Part shown: piece by piece, positions 42,434-53,306 of the stretch
How the letters are laid out: the number at the start of each line of letters is the position of its first letter
Position numbering within the stretch: position 1 is the first letter of the stretch
Assembly (NCBI GenBank): GCA_963576735.1
Contig: OY755170.1
Coordinates: 22,304,875-22,368,874 of the forward strand
Length of the DNA: 64,000 nt
Direction of reading: 5' to 3'
Source of the DNA: Bedellia somnulentella
Lineage: Eukaryota > Arthropoda > Insecta > Lepidoptera > Bedelliidae
The notes under the pieces: generated by a model
Databases searched by the model: none
Seen by the model: the letters and a program-made list of their open reading frames with translations, nothing else
Told to the model about the DNA's origin: nothing
Program-made: the position numbers and the translations under genes

Positions 42434-42507
42434 CAAACGTTCACGCCGTATTTTCCCGAAGAGGTTGGCAGAGGTACTAACACCTCTGAAAATTACACGA
42501 CATTGAG
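42434..42507 (-). mobile_element. SINE2 3' fragment
   Basis: AAACGTTCACGCCGTATTTT, CCCGAAGAGGTTGGCAGAGG and TACTAACACCTCTGAAAATT. Confidence 0.8.
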
Positions 42508-42605
42508 TAAATAAAGATCCTAGTCCAATGTCTTTGACAAATATTGATATAGTTCTGCAGGCGCAGTTAGCATTATATTTTCATATATATCGTTATATAA
42601 TATTT

Positions 42606-42792
42606 GCTGTGTAGTGTCGGCTTAGAATAGCATTACCCCCACGATGCGGTTGGAGACCCATCACCAACAACCTTTATTCCACCATCTTTTCCCCACGCAA
42701 CTTCCAAAAGTGGCTGAGGAATTTCTGATTCTTTAGCTCTGGCTACACCTTCAAGGGATTTATAGCCGTGAGTATATGTATGTATGTATGTA
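42606..42792 (+). mobile_element. SINE1 with internal deletion
   Basis: GCTGTGTAGTGTCGGCTTAG runs to ATTACCCCC and then jumps to ACGATGCGGTTGGAG, losing about 60 bases. The 3' hairpin and TATG tail are intact. TATAATA flanks both sides. Confidence 0.85.
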
Positions 42793-43130
42793 TAATAGGG
42801 CAATTTAGTTATAGTACACTACACTGGTCTAGTAGAGGTTGGAAAACTAAAGACTATTCCCGTTATAGTAGCCGGAACAGACAGTTTAAACTTCTCCCAG
42901 AAGTATTAAATCATCTAAATTTTCTTATAATATTAATAAATCATTCTGCAATATCCTGCAAAACAGGGTAAAATCTTACTAAAATAATTTATGACTTTAC
43001 CCTCTAGGAATTGCATCTTTCTTCCGTTAGACCCGAAGGGTAGTTACGGTGTAGCAATATCACGATACATAATTTGCTTCGTATTAACGAAACCTAAATT
43101 ATATCTTAATACTGTACTCAAATCCTGTAG
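42793..43130. other. Unassigned
   Basis: Nothing I can support. Confidence 0.3.
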
Positions 43131-43366
43131 CTATGTAGTGTCGGGTTAGAATAAAACTACCCCATTTCTTTTCTTGAGTAAGAGGTGATTACGGTACTTG
43201 GGGCTTTTTAAGTGAATTTTGGGCTATGCGGTTGGAGACCCATCACCATAAACATTAACTATGAAATCTTTTCCCTACTGAAGTTTTAAAAGTGGCTAAG
43301 GTATTTTTGTTTCGAAGCTCTGGTTACCCTTTCTAGGGATATATAGCCGTGATTATTTTTATGTAC
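43131..43366 (+). mobile_element. SINE1, near full length
   Basis: CTATGTAGTGTCGGGTTAG to TATAGCCGTGATTATTTTTA. It has many substitutions, and part of the GGTGGGTGTACG block is missing. Confidence 0.85.
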
Positions 43367-43769
43367 TGTCCTCAAATGATACCGCAATCAATGTATGATT
43401 TTTGACTAGAATGATGATTATTCTGACCTCTAACATTTGTGTTAACAATTAACGTTGTATTTTTTTAAATAATTTTATATTATCCCAAGCAACAGGGTTC
43501 AGCCCCATTAAGGGAGTACAGAACAAAGATTAAAGGCATTTTTTTAAAGATGAATCCCTATAACATTAGTCTTCCAATGCAAAAATACTATGCCAAGGAT
43601 TATCGTGTTGAGTCTCGCAATAATTTTTCAGCTGCTTTTAAAAGCCTCTCCGAGTTTACCACACTTTTATAGTGTTTGGCATCGTAATAATATGAGTTAT
43701 TGGAGCATATATTTTAAAACACACTGAAGAGCAGTTTTGCTTAGTGGTAAATACGAGTATTGCGAGTAC
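43367..43769. other. Unassigned
   Basis: Nothing I can support. Confidence 0.3.
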
Positions 43770-43782
43770 AAACTTGTATTTT

Positions 43783-44035
43783 GCTGCTGTCTAGTGTCGG
43801 CTTAGAATAGCACTACCCCATTACTTCCGGTGGGTGTACGTAAGAGGCGACTAACGGTATTGGGGCTTTTTAAGGGATTTTTGGGCGATGCGGTTGGAGA
43901 CCCATCACCAACAACCTTTGTTTTACCATCTTTTTCCCACGCAACTTCCAAAAGTGGCTGAGGTTTTTCTAATACCTTGGCTCTGGCTACCCCTTCTAGG
44001 GATTTATAGCCGTGAGTATATGTATGTATGTATGT
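43783..44035 (+). mobile_element. SINE1, full length, reference copy with 13-bp TSD
   Basis: 253 bp between the perfect direct repeats AAACTTGTATTTT (43770-43782 and 44036-44048). Order of blocks: GCTGCTGTCTAGTGTCGGC, TAGAATAGCACTACCCC (TAGTG/CACTA stem), CCGGTGGGTGTACGTAAGAG, GCGATGCGGTTGGAGACCC, CCATCACCAACAACC, TTCCAAAAGTGGCTGAGG, GGCTACCCCTTCTAGGG, TATAGCCGTGAGTATATG and (TATG)n. There is no convincing box A/box B pair: GTTGGAGAC misses the box B consensus by one base. Confidence 0.95.
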
Positions 44036-44048
44036 AAACTTGTATTTT

Positions 44049-44526
44049 CTGTGATAAAGCAAATATGTATGTGTGTTTTTAAAGATAGTCTTCTGCTGCA
44101 GATTACTGCAGTATAATGTATTTAAACTTTGATTTTATCTTATCTATACTAATTATAAAGAAAACAATTTGAACGTATTTATTTATCATGTGATATAAAA
44201 AAGCTCCCAAACCCCCACTACTTTTTACTACTTCCTGTTCGGAGTCTTTTTTTATGTTCTCCATTTGGTTGGCTTGTGAATATGATATAAGTACATACGT
44301 AAACTAAGGGCTAGAAACCCCAAAAAAAGATGAGCCTATGCTTCAGAACAGGTATTATTTTAACCACTTGCAAGTTTATGAGGGAAGATATAATAAATAT
44401 AAATTGGTTGGTAGGTTTTGCCTCACCGCAACACAACCACTTTAGCCCCAAAACTGCTATTTGCTGCTATTTTAAGCCGACACACAAACTGTTCTATGCA
44501 ACGTATTACATATTCTGTATATATCA
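44049..44526. other. Unassigned
   Basis: Nothing I can support. Confidence 0.3.
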
Positions 44527-44951
44527 GTAAAGGCGAAAGCAGTAAATAAAGCCATGGACAGACTGATGTCGAGCCAGTCGCTGTTTGAAAAGACTCGAAG
44601 GGCGGTACAAAATGCAGTTCTGGTTCCTACGCTAATGTCTGGTAGTTAATATTTGGTGTGACAAAAGAAAAATTATGTGAAGGTGGTTTGGGCCATGGAG
44701 TGGATGGATAAAAGTTTAATGGCGAAGGAGAATTTTATACAGCCAAGGTGGTTGGCCAGAATGCCCATGAGAAACGTTTTAAAGTGCCAAGACCAAGTTC
44801 TAAAGTGAAAATATAAACTACATCTTTGAACATGTTGAGGAGAATGAGGATTCAGAGTGAAAGAGATTTGTCAGGATCTCACAATTTAGCGATTGATAGT
44901 TTTTGCCTACCTAATTGAATGTAATGGCTTCAATATATGTATGTATGTACT
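44527..44951 (+). mobile_element. LINE-A, 5'-truncated, degenerate
   Basis: The first part codes AMDRLMSSQSLFEK, then AVLVPTLMSGS and a stop, matching the LMSSQS and VLVPTLM blocks of the 7858 copy. It continues through a diverged middle to AGAGATTTGTCAGGATCTC and a tail TTCAATATATGTATGTATG. Confidence 0.75.
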
Positions 44952-46279
44952 ACGCTATTGATGGCTAAAGCAGTGAATAGCAAACAATCCAGGTTTAAAT
45001 TCTTACAAAACATTGTTTTTCAGAAAAATAAAATGAACGTTGATAAATGTCGTGATAAGATTTTTTTTATATGTTAGATATCCAAAACGAAAATTCACCG
45101 TAGCAATACTTTTAAATACTTTATTTCAGAACTACAATATGAATCTTTGTGTTAATAGTTACTACTAATCCAATTTTTATAGGCTCAACAACTAAACTAT
45201 GGATGTCAAATCCGATTTATGGGATAGAGTTCCACAAAACGACGTTTTAACAAACATAATTTAAAAGATAACCTAATCGACTAATCGACCCTGGTTTTCG
45301 ACAAACTTCACTCATATATTACGGCACGTTTAAATCTAGCTCAATTAGAATAGATACGTTTGTATGAAATTTCTAGGCGTTAGAACGAGCCCGTATGCCA
45401 TTATAGTGATTTAGATGTAGCTTATACTCAGGATGGCGAGCCAATAAATTAGATCTCAATCAGGCATGGAGACCGCCATTTGTTAGTTGTACTTATTATG
45501 TGTGGGGGAAAATATATTATACGCCATCTTCCTCTAGGCGTTGTGATGCGATCATCCATTAATGGATTTAGATTAGTGATTAGTCACGTTAACTGTTGCT
45601 AGGGTACATATGCGAGTGTGGTATCTTTTGAAATATCGCAGTTGTATGTTATGAAGAGTCTCTGATGAGTATTTGAAAAACAAGTATTGAATTACAAAAT
45701 TTAATATGAATAAACTGTATGCATGATATTTTAAACACAGCGTTCTTTACACACAGTATTCTATAGGAAAAAAAGAGTATAGTTTAATAATAACGTTTTA
45801 GAAGCTATGACGAATATCAAGTAATGTTGTATCATACTAAGATACAATTAAATTTGTTCATACAACTTAGGACAGCTGTAATAAAAAGGTAATTTGCTAG
45901 CAATTGGTTCGTGTTTTACAAAATGCTAGACTAGGTCGTTGCCAGAAGTTGGCACATTGCGGCGGTCGTAGTTGCATGCTAATCTTGTTCTTGGAAATCT
46001 GTCTTTGTACTGATGTTTTTCAAGCACCATCGAACTAAAAAATGGTTTTAAATAGCTATTAATATTGATGATCTATTGCCAAACATACAGCTTATTCTTC
46101 TTATATAGGTTACTGTCAATTAAAGTATTTTTGCGCAAGAGTACTGCTATACATATGCTCAAGCCATGCTCATGGTCTATCGAAAGGAACTTTGTGCAGA
46201 CTTGTGTTATCGGCTACACAAGGACTTTGTCCAAGTAACTCAGTACTGGATTTTTGAAGTAGGTACATTACGGGACTTT
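44952..46279. other. Unassigned
   Basis: Around 45199-45260 a plus frame reads MDVKSDLW, DRVPQNDVL, which is weakly reminiscent of a reverse transcriptase A box. It breaks down at once, so I do not call it. Confidence 0.3.
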
Positions 46280-46396
46280 GAGGCTGGATATTATTATCAT
46301 CTTTTTCTAAAAGCTGCTGAGGGCTAGCTGAGATTTTTTTTATTCTGTTACTCTGATCACCCCCTTTTGGGATATATAACTGGGAGTAAATCTATG
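46280..46396 (+). mobile_element. SINE1 3' half, degenerate
   Basis: ATCTTTTTCTAAAAGCTGC, TGATCACCCCCTTTTGGGAT and ATATAACTGGGAGTAAAT keep the hairpin layout with many substitutions. Confidence 0.5.
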
Positions 46397-46813
46397 TTTT
46401 AGTATAAATTCTACTTAGTATGCTAATAAAATATGTATGAAGATAAGTAAGTAAAATATTGATTTCGTAAAGATACAAAATTATAAACCGTGGTTAACAT
46501 TTAAGTACAACCTGTGACAATACCAAAAAGGTCTTGGCTCAGCATAAAATGTATCCAGCGCAAATCTCGCAGGACAAAAACGCTGAGTAGACTGGTTTTC
46601 AGTCTACACCCCTAACTTATATCTACTACAAAAGTAAAAAAAAAAACAAAAAAAAACAATTAAATACTATAAATGAGAAAAAAGGAACTCCATACATGAT
46701 TATTGTTTTGCCAAGTATTTATTTCAAACAAAATATACGATAAATAGACAAAAACATATAAAAAAAATATCACGGCACATTTGTAAACTATTTTAGTAAT
46801 ATACATGTCGTGG

Positions 46814-46847
46814 CACATCATGAAATGATCGGTCATTTCATGATGTG
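46814..46847. repeat. Inverted repeat, 15-bp perfect arms
   Basis: CACATCATGAAATGA, TCGG and TCATTTCATGATGTG. Weaker pairing continues outside it (ACATGTCGTGG against CCATGACATAT). Confidence 0.9.
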
Positions 46848-46910
46848 TTCTAATCTATGATATGGCCATGACATATATGCAGCTTTCATAAACTATATCG
46901 TAGGTACATC

Positions 46911-47110
46911 CAGTGTAGTGCCGGCTTAGAATACAACCCTTTCTAACCAAGGGTGTCCTAAGAGGCGACTAAGGGTATGTGACTTAAGGAATTAAATGGT
47001 TTTTGGGCTATGCCGTTGGAGACTCATCACCAACGATACTTTATTTCTAACATCTTGTCCCCTATCAACTAACAACTTTGAGATTTATGGCCGTAAGTAT
47101 ATGTTTATAT
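46911..47110 (+). mobile_element. SINE1, shortened
   Basis: CAGTGTAGTGCCGGCTTAG, TGTCCTAAGAGGCGACTAAG and GGAGACTCATCACCAACG, then TTTATGGCCGTAAGTATATG. The GGCTACCCC strand of the 3' hairpin has been lost. Confidence 0.75.
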
Positions 47111-48658
47111 GAAAATCTTATTGAAAAATGTTTTCACAATATTAAACTAATATTATTAATAACAATTATTATTATAAACTTTTAGGCAAAAAATATATAA
47201 TAATGTATTTTCTTCTTTTTATATATAAAATGAAGTAAAATGGTGTTCCTACCAATATAGTTTTTTTTTCTTAAGACATGAATAAATTGGAAGTATAAAC
47301 CAAATAATTTCGTCTTACAAGAGTGTTGGAAACGTTTTCAAATAATGGAAACATAATTTCATTTTAAGCTCAGCTTAGTTTCGAACAGATTTCTGAAACT
47401 GTATCATACTGTCAATTTACAAGAGTAAAATTTTTGCCAATTTTTAGTAAACTACCAATTTAAAAATAACTATTAGGTTTTCTTTATTTGAGACAAGTTA
47501 GACCCAGCGAGGGACTCAAGCCTTTTTTATGCTTTTATGGCTTTTACTGCTATTACTGACAGCTTGACATGCCCCGTGAAGTATGGCATCGTGTTACATT
47601 TTAAACAAGTGTTTAGCCTTGAATATTCTTATCAAATTTGTATTAATGTCTCGAAGTTATATTGTGGATATTTTCTCCCATGCTTCAAATCTGAGATTTC
47701 TAGAAGATCTACTCTTTACGCCGAGAACAATAATTAGCATAAATCTTCTATATAATTCCAAAAAATCGTTTTGTGCTAGCCATATAGCAATTAATTTTAA
47801 TAGGCGTTAGAAGTGATACGCATGTCTATTATCGTTCTTTATGTGAAGAGTAGATCCTCAGGTTTAATTTCCTTACCATTATACCATAGAGGCATACACA
47901 AGCGCATACTTCCAGTTACACATTAAGTTCTTGTACTTAAGTTGTTACGTCGATATATTGCAAATTGCTCTTGGTGCAAAACTCTCACTGCCGAAGACGT
48001 GGGTGGCTTTCATTGTCTATGTATGAAGTTATTATTTATGAGCCTCGAGCGTTTGTAGTATATTTCCTCGTACGAACACCATAGCCTATTTTTATAAATT
48101 ATTGGTACAAGCAATAGGAACCACACATTACTTTTCCAGTGATGTCATGCGATGTTTCTAATGCGGAAAAGTTTCTTTGGTATTTATGTTATCAGTGTTG
48201 TGTTAAATTAACTATTTCATATTCATAGTATTTTCTAAGACTTTCACGATTGCACCTTATAATTAAAACAACTATTGACTTTCGGATATTTTAATCGCGT
48301 GTTATTACATGTTTTTGTTTTATTTATTAAGCTCGACGTTTCGAAAACTTTTTAGTTATTATAGATGTTTTAATTATTTCATATTCATTTCTTACTAGGT
48401 ATATGCTGAAGTAACAACTGTTTGTATGATAAAATTAGATATTATAAATAATTAAATTTGAAGAGGGAGAGAGAGAGCAACAAATGACATTAACAAATTT
48501 TCATTTCATTGTAAATGTTTGCTTAATACAGTACATACATTTGTTATGCTATACTTACATGCCAGAATTAACGCAAAAACACAATTATATACCTACACGT
48601 TTAATGCACAAACCGTTTTGTAGGCCATTATCATGTCAGAGTGAGGGGTAACTGCATA
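47111..48658. other. Unassigned AT-rich stretch
   Basis: Two overlapping plus frames at 47537-47810 lack recognisable content. A short (AG)n run lies near 48465-48478. Confidence 0.3.
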
Positions 48659-48788
48659 ACTAGTACGAGCGATCTTTTAACTAGATATCGCGCGGTATAA
48701 AACAGCCACCTCTTACGCACTTACTTGGTCTCGTATACTGTCATTTCATTCTAACCGATATTGTGATGATAAGGTAGTGCTCGTCCTA
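48659..48788 (+). mobile_element. MITE-A, divergent copy
   Basis: TAGTACGAGCGATC, AACTAGATATCGCG, CTTACGCACTTACTTGG and GTAGTGCTCGTCC align over the full length of the 132-bp copies, with eroded termini. Confidence 0.75.
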
Positions 48789-48865
48789 AGCCTCCTGCCT
48801 TTGCTGACGTTAAAACTATGACGTTTGTCACGCACTGATGATTTATGATATAGTTGGTAACGACT

Positions 48866-49229
48866 TGATAGCTCAGTGGGCAGCACAAGGCTTATCGTGT
48901 AGACGACTAGTGTTCTAATCTCGAGTCAGGCATACACTAATTTGTCTTTATTAAGGACATATGTGTGGTTAATTTATCATGGTTGTTAACGATGACGGAA
49001 AACATCGTGAGGAAACCCACATGGCTGAGTTGTAATAAGTCATGTGACAGTGTGATCGATCGTAAAAACGGCGATAGGCCTGCCCCCTATCACGTGAGTA
49101 CACTGTCCAAGCAAAATATGGGTACTCTGAACAACAGGTAACAATGTCACGTGTTGTTCGCTAACCCCTTTATTAATAAGAAGTTCACGCCGAATATCTT
49201 CGCGGATATATTCGGTGTGAACGTCTAAG
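48866..49229 (+). mobile_element. SINE2 with rearranged 3' hairpin
   Basis: Head: TGATAGCTCAGTGGGCAGC (box A) and AGTGTTCTAATCTCGAG (box B, mutated). The core and CACGTGTTGTTC block follow. At the 3' end the GGCGTGAACG terminus is present twice in inverted orientation (49190-49228: GTTCACGCCGAATATC, then GATATATTCGGTGTGAAC), forming a new palindrome. Confidence 0.85.
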
Positions 49230-49470
49230 ACATTGAGTTGGAAACCGAACAGTTTTATGTTTGACGCATCAACTCACACGTCTAAATATTTTGTTTCAAT
49301 GAGTATAAAAAAACAAGAATGAAAAGCCATCCACTTTGTAAGCGTGTTGGCGTGAGTGGTTTGAAAGAATATGATCGTCGAATTATTTTGTATTCTAAAT
49401 TTTTATAACTTTCCGCCCGCGACTTTGTAAGCGTAGGCTTTTTGTTTATAAAATAACTTCAAGTAATTCG

Positions 49471-49608
49471 AATAAATAAAGGAAAGAAAAATTTCGACAC
49501 AGGTGGGGTTCGAATCCCATCTGTGTCGAAATTTTTCATTCCTTTATTTATTCTTTATTTATAAGTAATAATCCTCACATGAGGTTTTCAGGAACAAAAA
49601 GATTTAAA
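49471..49608 (-). mobile_element. tRNA-palindrome repeat, compact copy with 13-bp TSD
   Basis: It is flanked by TTCAAGTAATTCG and TTCAAGTAATCCG (49458-49470 and 49609-49621; one difference). The arms AATAAATAAAGGAAAG, AAATTTCGACAC and their complement close on a tRNA T-arm. The D and anticodon arms seen in the other copies are absent. Confidence 0.8.
49496..49527 (-). other. tRNA acceptor plus T-arm remnant
   Basis: GACACAG and CTGTGTC pair as an acceptor stem around GTGGGGTTCGAATCCCAT, a near-perfect T-arm/box B that is itself palindromic. It is not a functional tRNA. Confidence 0.7.
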
Positions 49609-49621
49609 TTCAAGTAATCCG

Positions 49622-50101
49622 TTTTAAATTATCCTAATCAAAAATACATATAAGTAATTTAAGACTTATTGGTTTTTGAGGCTCCTATGGAAACCCTTAA
49701 GAAGTCTGTGATACATTTTAATCTCGATGTTATTTCGGTGTATATGATACTACTTTGGGCCTTATTACTACTTGAAAACGTATCAACGTATATCTTACAT
49801 AGCCCTATTTTTAAAATACCCACTTTCTGCCTGGCAGAGTTTATAATGACATAATGCCATCCAAAACTAATGTATGAATACAATGTCAAACCATATTACT
49901 CTTAGTGAAAATACACAGTGCCTCAGTCTTAGGAAATAGTTTTATAATTGTTTGATGTCATTATTATTTGCAGGCAGTTTCAAAGGTTCTTGGGTGGGAC
50001 CACGTAACAGACACGACAAGTTGGACTAATGGCCTGGTAAATGTTGTTTTAGCTCGGGAACGCCTACATCTAGCTATAGACATGCATAGATGCAAATGTT
50101 C
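49622..50101. other. Unassigned
   Basis: Overlapping frames on both strands (49659-49889) have no recognised domain. Confidence 0.3.
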
Positions 50102-50216
50102 TTGGCTATAAATCCCTAAAAGGGGTAGCCAGAGCTGAGGAATAGAAAATTCCTCAGCCACTTTTGGAAGTTGAGTGGGGGAAAGATGTTCAATAATGAT
50201 TGTTGGTGATGGGTCT
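50102..50216 (-). mobile_element. SINE1 3' half
   Basis: TTGGCTATAAATCCCTAAAA, GGGGTAGCCAGAGC, to GATTGTTGGTGATGGGTC. Confidence 0.8.
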
Positions 50217-50239
50217 ATGTAGCTCTAATATATCATTTG

Positions 50240-50500
50240 AATGTTTTTGACATGAAAACCTCATAAGGGATGGGGATTATTACTAATAAATAAAAGATAA
50301 ATAAACGAAATAAAATTTTCGACACTGGCGGCTTACTTAAAAAGTGTAAAAAAAACAAAGGATGGAAGAATTTCGCACTGGAAGCCATTGACACTGTAGC
50401 TCAATTGGCAGAGCGACGGGGGCGCATACCCGAGGTTGCGGGTTCAAACCCCGCCGGTGTCGAAATTTTTCTATCCTTTATTTATTAGCTTTAATGTCAA
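50240..50500 (+). mobile_element. tRNA-palindrome repeat, long copy
   Basis: TTGAATGTTTTTG, CCTCATAAGGGATGGGG, ATTATTACTAATAAATAAA and TTTTCGACACTGGCGG come before the tRNA-like segment. CCGCCGGTGTCGAAATTTTT and CTATCCTTTATTTATTAG come after it. The flanks are inverted copies of each other, so the tRNA sits at the tip of a large hairpin. Confidence 0.8.
50390..50461 (+). pseudogene. tRNA-like sequence with abnormal anticodon arm
   Basis: 72 bases. Acceptor GACACTG/CGGTGTC (7 pairs, one G-U). D arm GCTC/GAGC. T arm GCGGG TTCAAAC CCCGC. Box A TAGCTCAATTGG and box B GGTTCAAACCC are intact. The anticodon arm does not fold in the standard register: position 33 is G, pairs 27-43, 28-42 and 31-39 fail, and a shifted 4-bp CGGG/CCCG stem leaves an 8-base loop. 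It is best read as a tRNA-derived Pol III module rather than a tRNA gene. Confidence 0.75.
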
Positions 50501-51140
50501 TAAAATATAATATTATAAGGTCATCCTTTGTACCATTACTTTTTAAATGAATACATTAGTGTGTTCATTTTTTGCCAGCAACATGAACGTTCGCTCACCT
50601 TGTTAAGAAAACTCGTGCAGTGATGTTTTCCTCAATAAAAAAAAACGCAACCGTACAAAGTTTTGTACCGTCAAAGGAAACCTTTTCTTTGCTCGACATT
50701 TTCTCTACTCATTTTTATTTCTTTACTTAGTACTTAACCCAGTTTGGACGATCTTGTGCATGGGCACCAAAAAGGCAGTTAGTTCAATAACACTGTTCCG
50801 AGCAGTGTAACCATTTTATCTTTAAACAAACTTTCTTTAAACGGTAAAAACATAATGATACTACGAAATTAACATACATTAAAAATATACTTGTATTCAG
50901 GGCTAATACTACACAAAGACGACAATCCTTTCTTAAAATGAACAAATGAGCGCAACGATAAATCACTTCCACACGGGTAATAATATGGCAAGACTAAGGG
51001 TATTAAAAATAAATCATCACAAAATATGGTGCAAGACTTTTATGAAACATACTGAGTTTTCTTGGATTTTGTAAATAATAGCTTTTATATGTCTTATATT
51101 TTTCCTTTTGCTTTTGATAGGCATAACTCTTTTATCTACG
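50501..51140. other. Unassigned
   Basis: Nothing I can support. Confidence 0.3.
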
Positions 51141-51312
51141 GAGGTAAGCCCCCTGATTACGTATCTTTTGCGATTGACTATTGTGTCGCAAGTTGCTCGA
51201 TTGTCGCTTTCAATGTCATATATTTGTATGTGATTTGACATGTTTGACAGCGACAATATTGCAACTTGCGACACAGTCGCGGTCACTAAAGATACGTAAT
51301 CAGCCCCAAGGT
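51141..51312. mobile_element. Foldback MITE, about 80-bp arms
   Basis: GGTAAGCCCCCTGATTACGT with ATCTTTTGCGATTGACTATT on the left pairs with AAAGATACGTAATCAGCCCC and AAGGTAAGG on the right. Both arms carry TGTCGCAAGTTGC and GATTGTCGCT / AGCGACAAT. The loop is about 15 bases. Confidence 0.8.
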
Positions 51313-52615
51313 AAGGTGAACTAAATGCACTGAAAAATATGTCAATCATTTTAAACCTTTTTAGAGCTTACTTTTCCTTTTCTTCTCCCTCGAGTCTCAA
51401 GTTCCACGTTGTACTAAGAGACTAAGTTGTCTAAGGATTCTAAGTGATCGGTTGGCAATACGGTAGGTGGCTTCCCGTCAATACAGATTTTTCCTTTTTT
51501 AATATCTTTGTTTTTATATATTAGAGGTTGTTATACCTAGGTTACATTGGTCAGTTTTACACTACTAATAAAACAACTTTGTCTTTAATTGTGTTCATAT
51601 TTTTAAAATAAAGCACTAACATGAAAATAATGATACATTAAATAATATTTTATTTAAAGATTTATGAAAAGAGATTTTCATTTATTTAACTTTAAGAAAA
51701 ACGAACTAGGCACATTTTTTAAGGGTTAGTTATAGTCAAGCCGGGTTTTTAACAATTTGGATTTACTTATTTCAATGATGTTTTTAATAAGCAACACTCA
51801 CTATCATATATTGCCTTGACATCCAAACGCATGTTTATAACATCAGTCAGATAAAAACAACGTAATAACATATTTGTCTGATAAGAAATATGAAAAGTAT
51901 ATTTTAATGCAATCACAAAAGAACTCATTAAAACAGGTAACTCGTTAAGTCACTCCAACATTAATGGATTACCATTTGTCCGATTCTTTTTTATAATCGC
52001 AGAGCTTAACGTCCCTTTTCTATGTTAAAGATAATTAATCCTCTACAATCTTTCACTAAACTGCAGAGTTGTCTATTTTTGTGTAAAAATGTTGAACAAA
52101 TTGTAAAATTGCTTACAGGCAGACTAGTTAGTGAACCGTAAATGCGATGGGATGAAAAGACGTTTTGCGACCAAAGCCAGAAGCGATCGTTCAGCCGTAC
52201 CTTAGCTTGCAGCTCCCACAATGAGCGTAAAATTCGTATCTCAAGCTATATCAAGCCTTCCGTACTCCGCCAAATAGAAATTCTTCTGACTTAACTTTTT
52301 ATTACAGTCTCGCAGCATTAAATAAACTACCGATCCAGACGAAAGAAAAATATGAAATATTTGCTCGGTACTTTTTTTGCAATCGGGATAGTGCAAATCA
52401 CTTTGCAGATATTGTGGAATGTGTTCTAAGTGATTTGAATTTTTATTGCAATCGCTTTTACGTTTTTATTTATATTAGGAGAAAGACTAGTAGGTAATCA
52501 AAATTCAATCATAATTGAACATAATTTTATTGATTATTACTGTAAAACTATAGAATAATAATAGGTGTATCAAAGGCAATCAACGTTAATGTATTCTTGA
52601 TTTGATCATGTAACA
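51313..52615. other. Unassigned
   Basis: Nothing I can support. Confidence 0.3.
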
Positions 52616-52827
52616 TGCATACATATACTCACGGCTATAAATCCCTAGAAGGGGTAGCCAGAGCTAAGGAGTTAGAAATTCCTCAGCCACTTTTGGAAGT
52701 TGCGTGGGGAAAACTTGTTGGTGATGGGTCTCCAACCGTATCGCCCAAAAATCCCTCAAAAGCCCCAATACCGTTAGTTGCCTCTTACGTCCACCCACCG
52801 GCAGAAATGGGGTAGCGCTATTCTAAG
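52616..52827 (-). mobile_element. SINE1, nearly full length
   Basis: CATGCATACATATACTCACG to GGGGTAGCGCTATTCTAAG, with a short deletion near GGGGAAAACTTGTTGG. It lacks the last CCGACACTACACAGC and abuts SINE2. Confidence 0.88.
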
Positions 52828-53036
52828 CACATTCACGTAATAAGGGGCAGACCAACTGCCGCTTTGCATGAATACACTTGCACATGACGAAGAAAAACAA
52901 ATTGTTCTTCTTTGTAAAACTATGTCATTATTTCTGTTGTTTCTTTTCTCACAATGTTTTCTTTCACCATTCACACATCAGTAATTGAACTCACGTTACT
53001 GTATGATAAGTGGTTTTACCACTGAGCTAAACCCGA
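52828..53036 (-). mobile_element. SINE2, head-containing, divergent
   Basis: CACATTCACGTAATAAGGGG, CAGACCAACTGCCGC and GTAATTGAACTCACG (the antisense of box B) end in CACTGAGCTAAACC. The 3' half is missing at the SINE1 junction. Confidence 0.7.
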
Positions 53037-53070
53037 AATTGACATAATAATTTAATAAAATCTGTATATA

Positions 53071-53306
53071 TGTACATAGTCACGACCTTAAATCCCAAAA
53101 AAGGGTAGCAAGAGCTTCAGTGCTAGAAACTCCTTACCTGCATTTGGAAGTTGATAAGGGACAAGATGGTAGAAATAAAGTATCGTTGGTAATGGCTTTC
53201 CAACCGCATCACCCAAGAACCACTTAAAAGCCTTAATACCCTTAGTCGCTTTAACGACACCCGTGAGTAGAAAGGTTAGTGACATTCTAAGCCGGTACTA
53301 TATAAT
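53071..53306 (-). mobile_element. SINE1, divergent subtype
   Basis: GTACATAGTCACGACC, AAAAGGGTAGCAAGAGC and GTTGGTAATGGCTTTCC end in TTAACGACACCCGTGAG and AAGCCGGTACTA. Confidence 0.8.

Noticed and set aside
43900..43925. Pol III box B in SINE1 (GTTGGAGAC)
   Set aside because: One mismatch to the consensus and no box A at a suitable distance, so I do not call SINE1 tRNA-derived.
45199..45262. Reverse transcriptase A-box-like peptide (MDVKSDLW, DRVPQ)
   Set aside because: The similarity is short and the frame collapses immediately on both sides; chance cannot be excluded.
50390..50461. A functional tRNA gene
   Set aside because: Boxes A and B and three arms fit, but U33 is missing, the anticodon stem does not pair in the normal register, and the same defect is present in the 60424 copy; it is part of a repeat.
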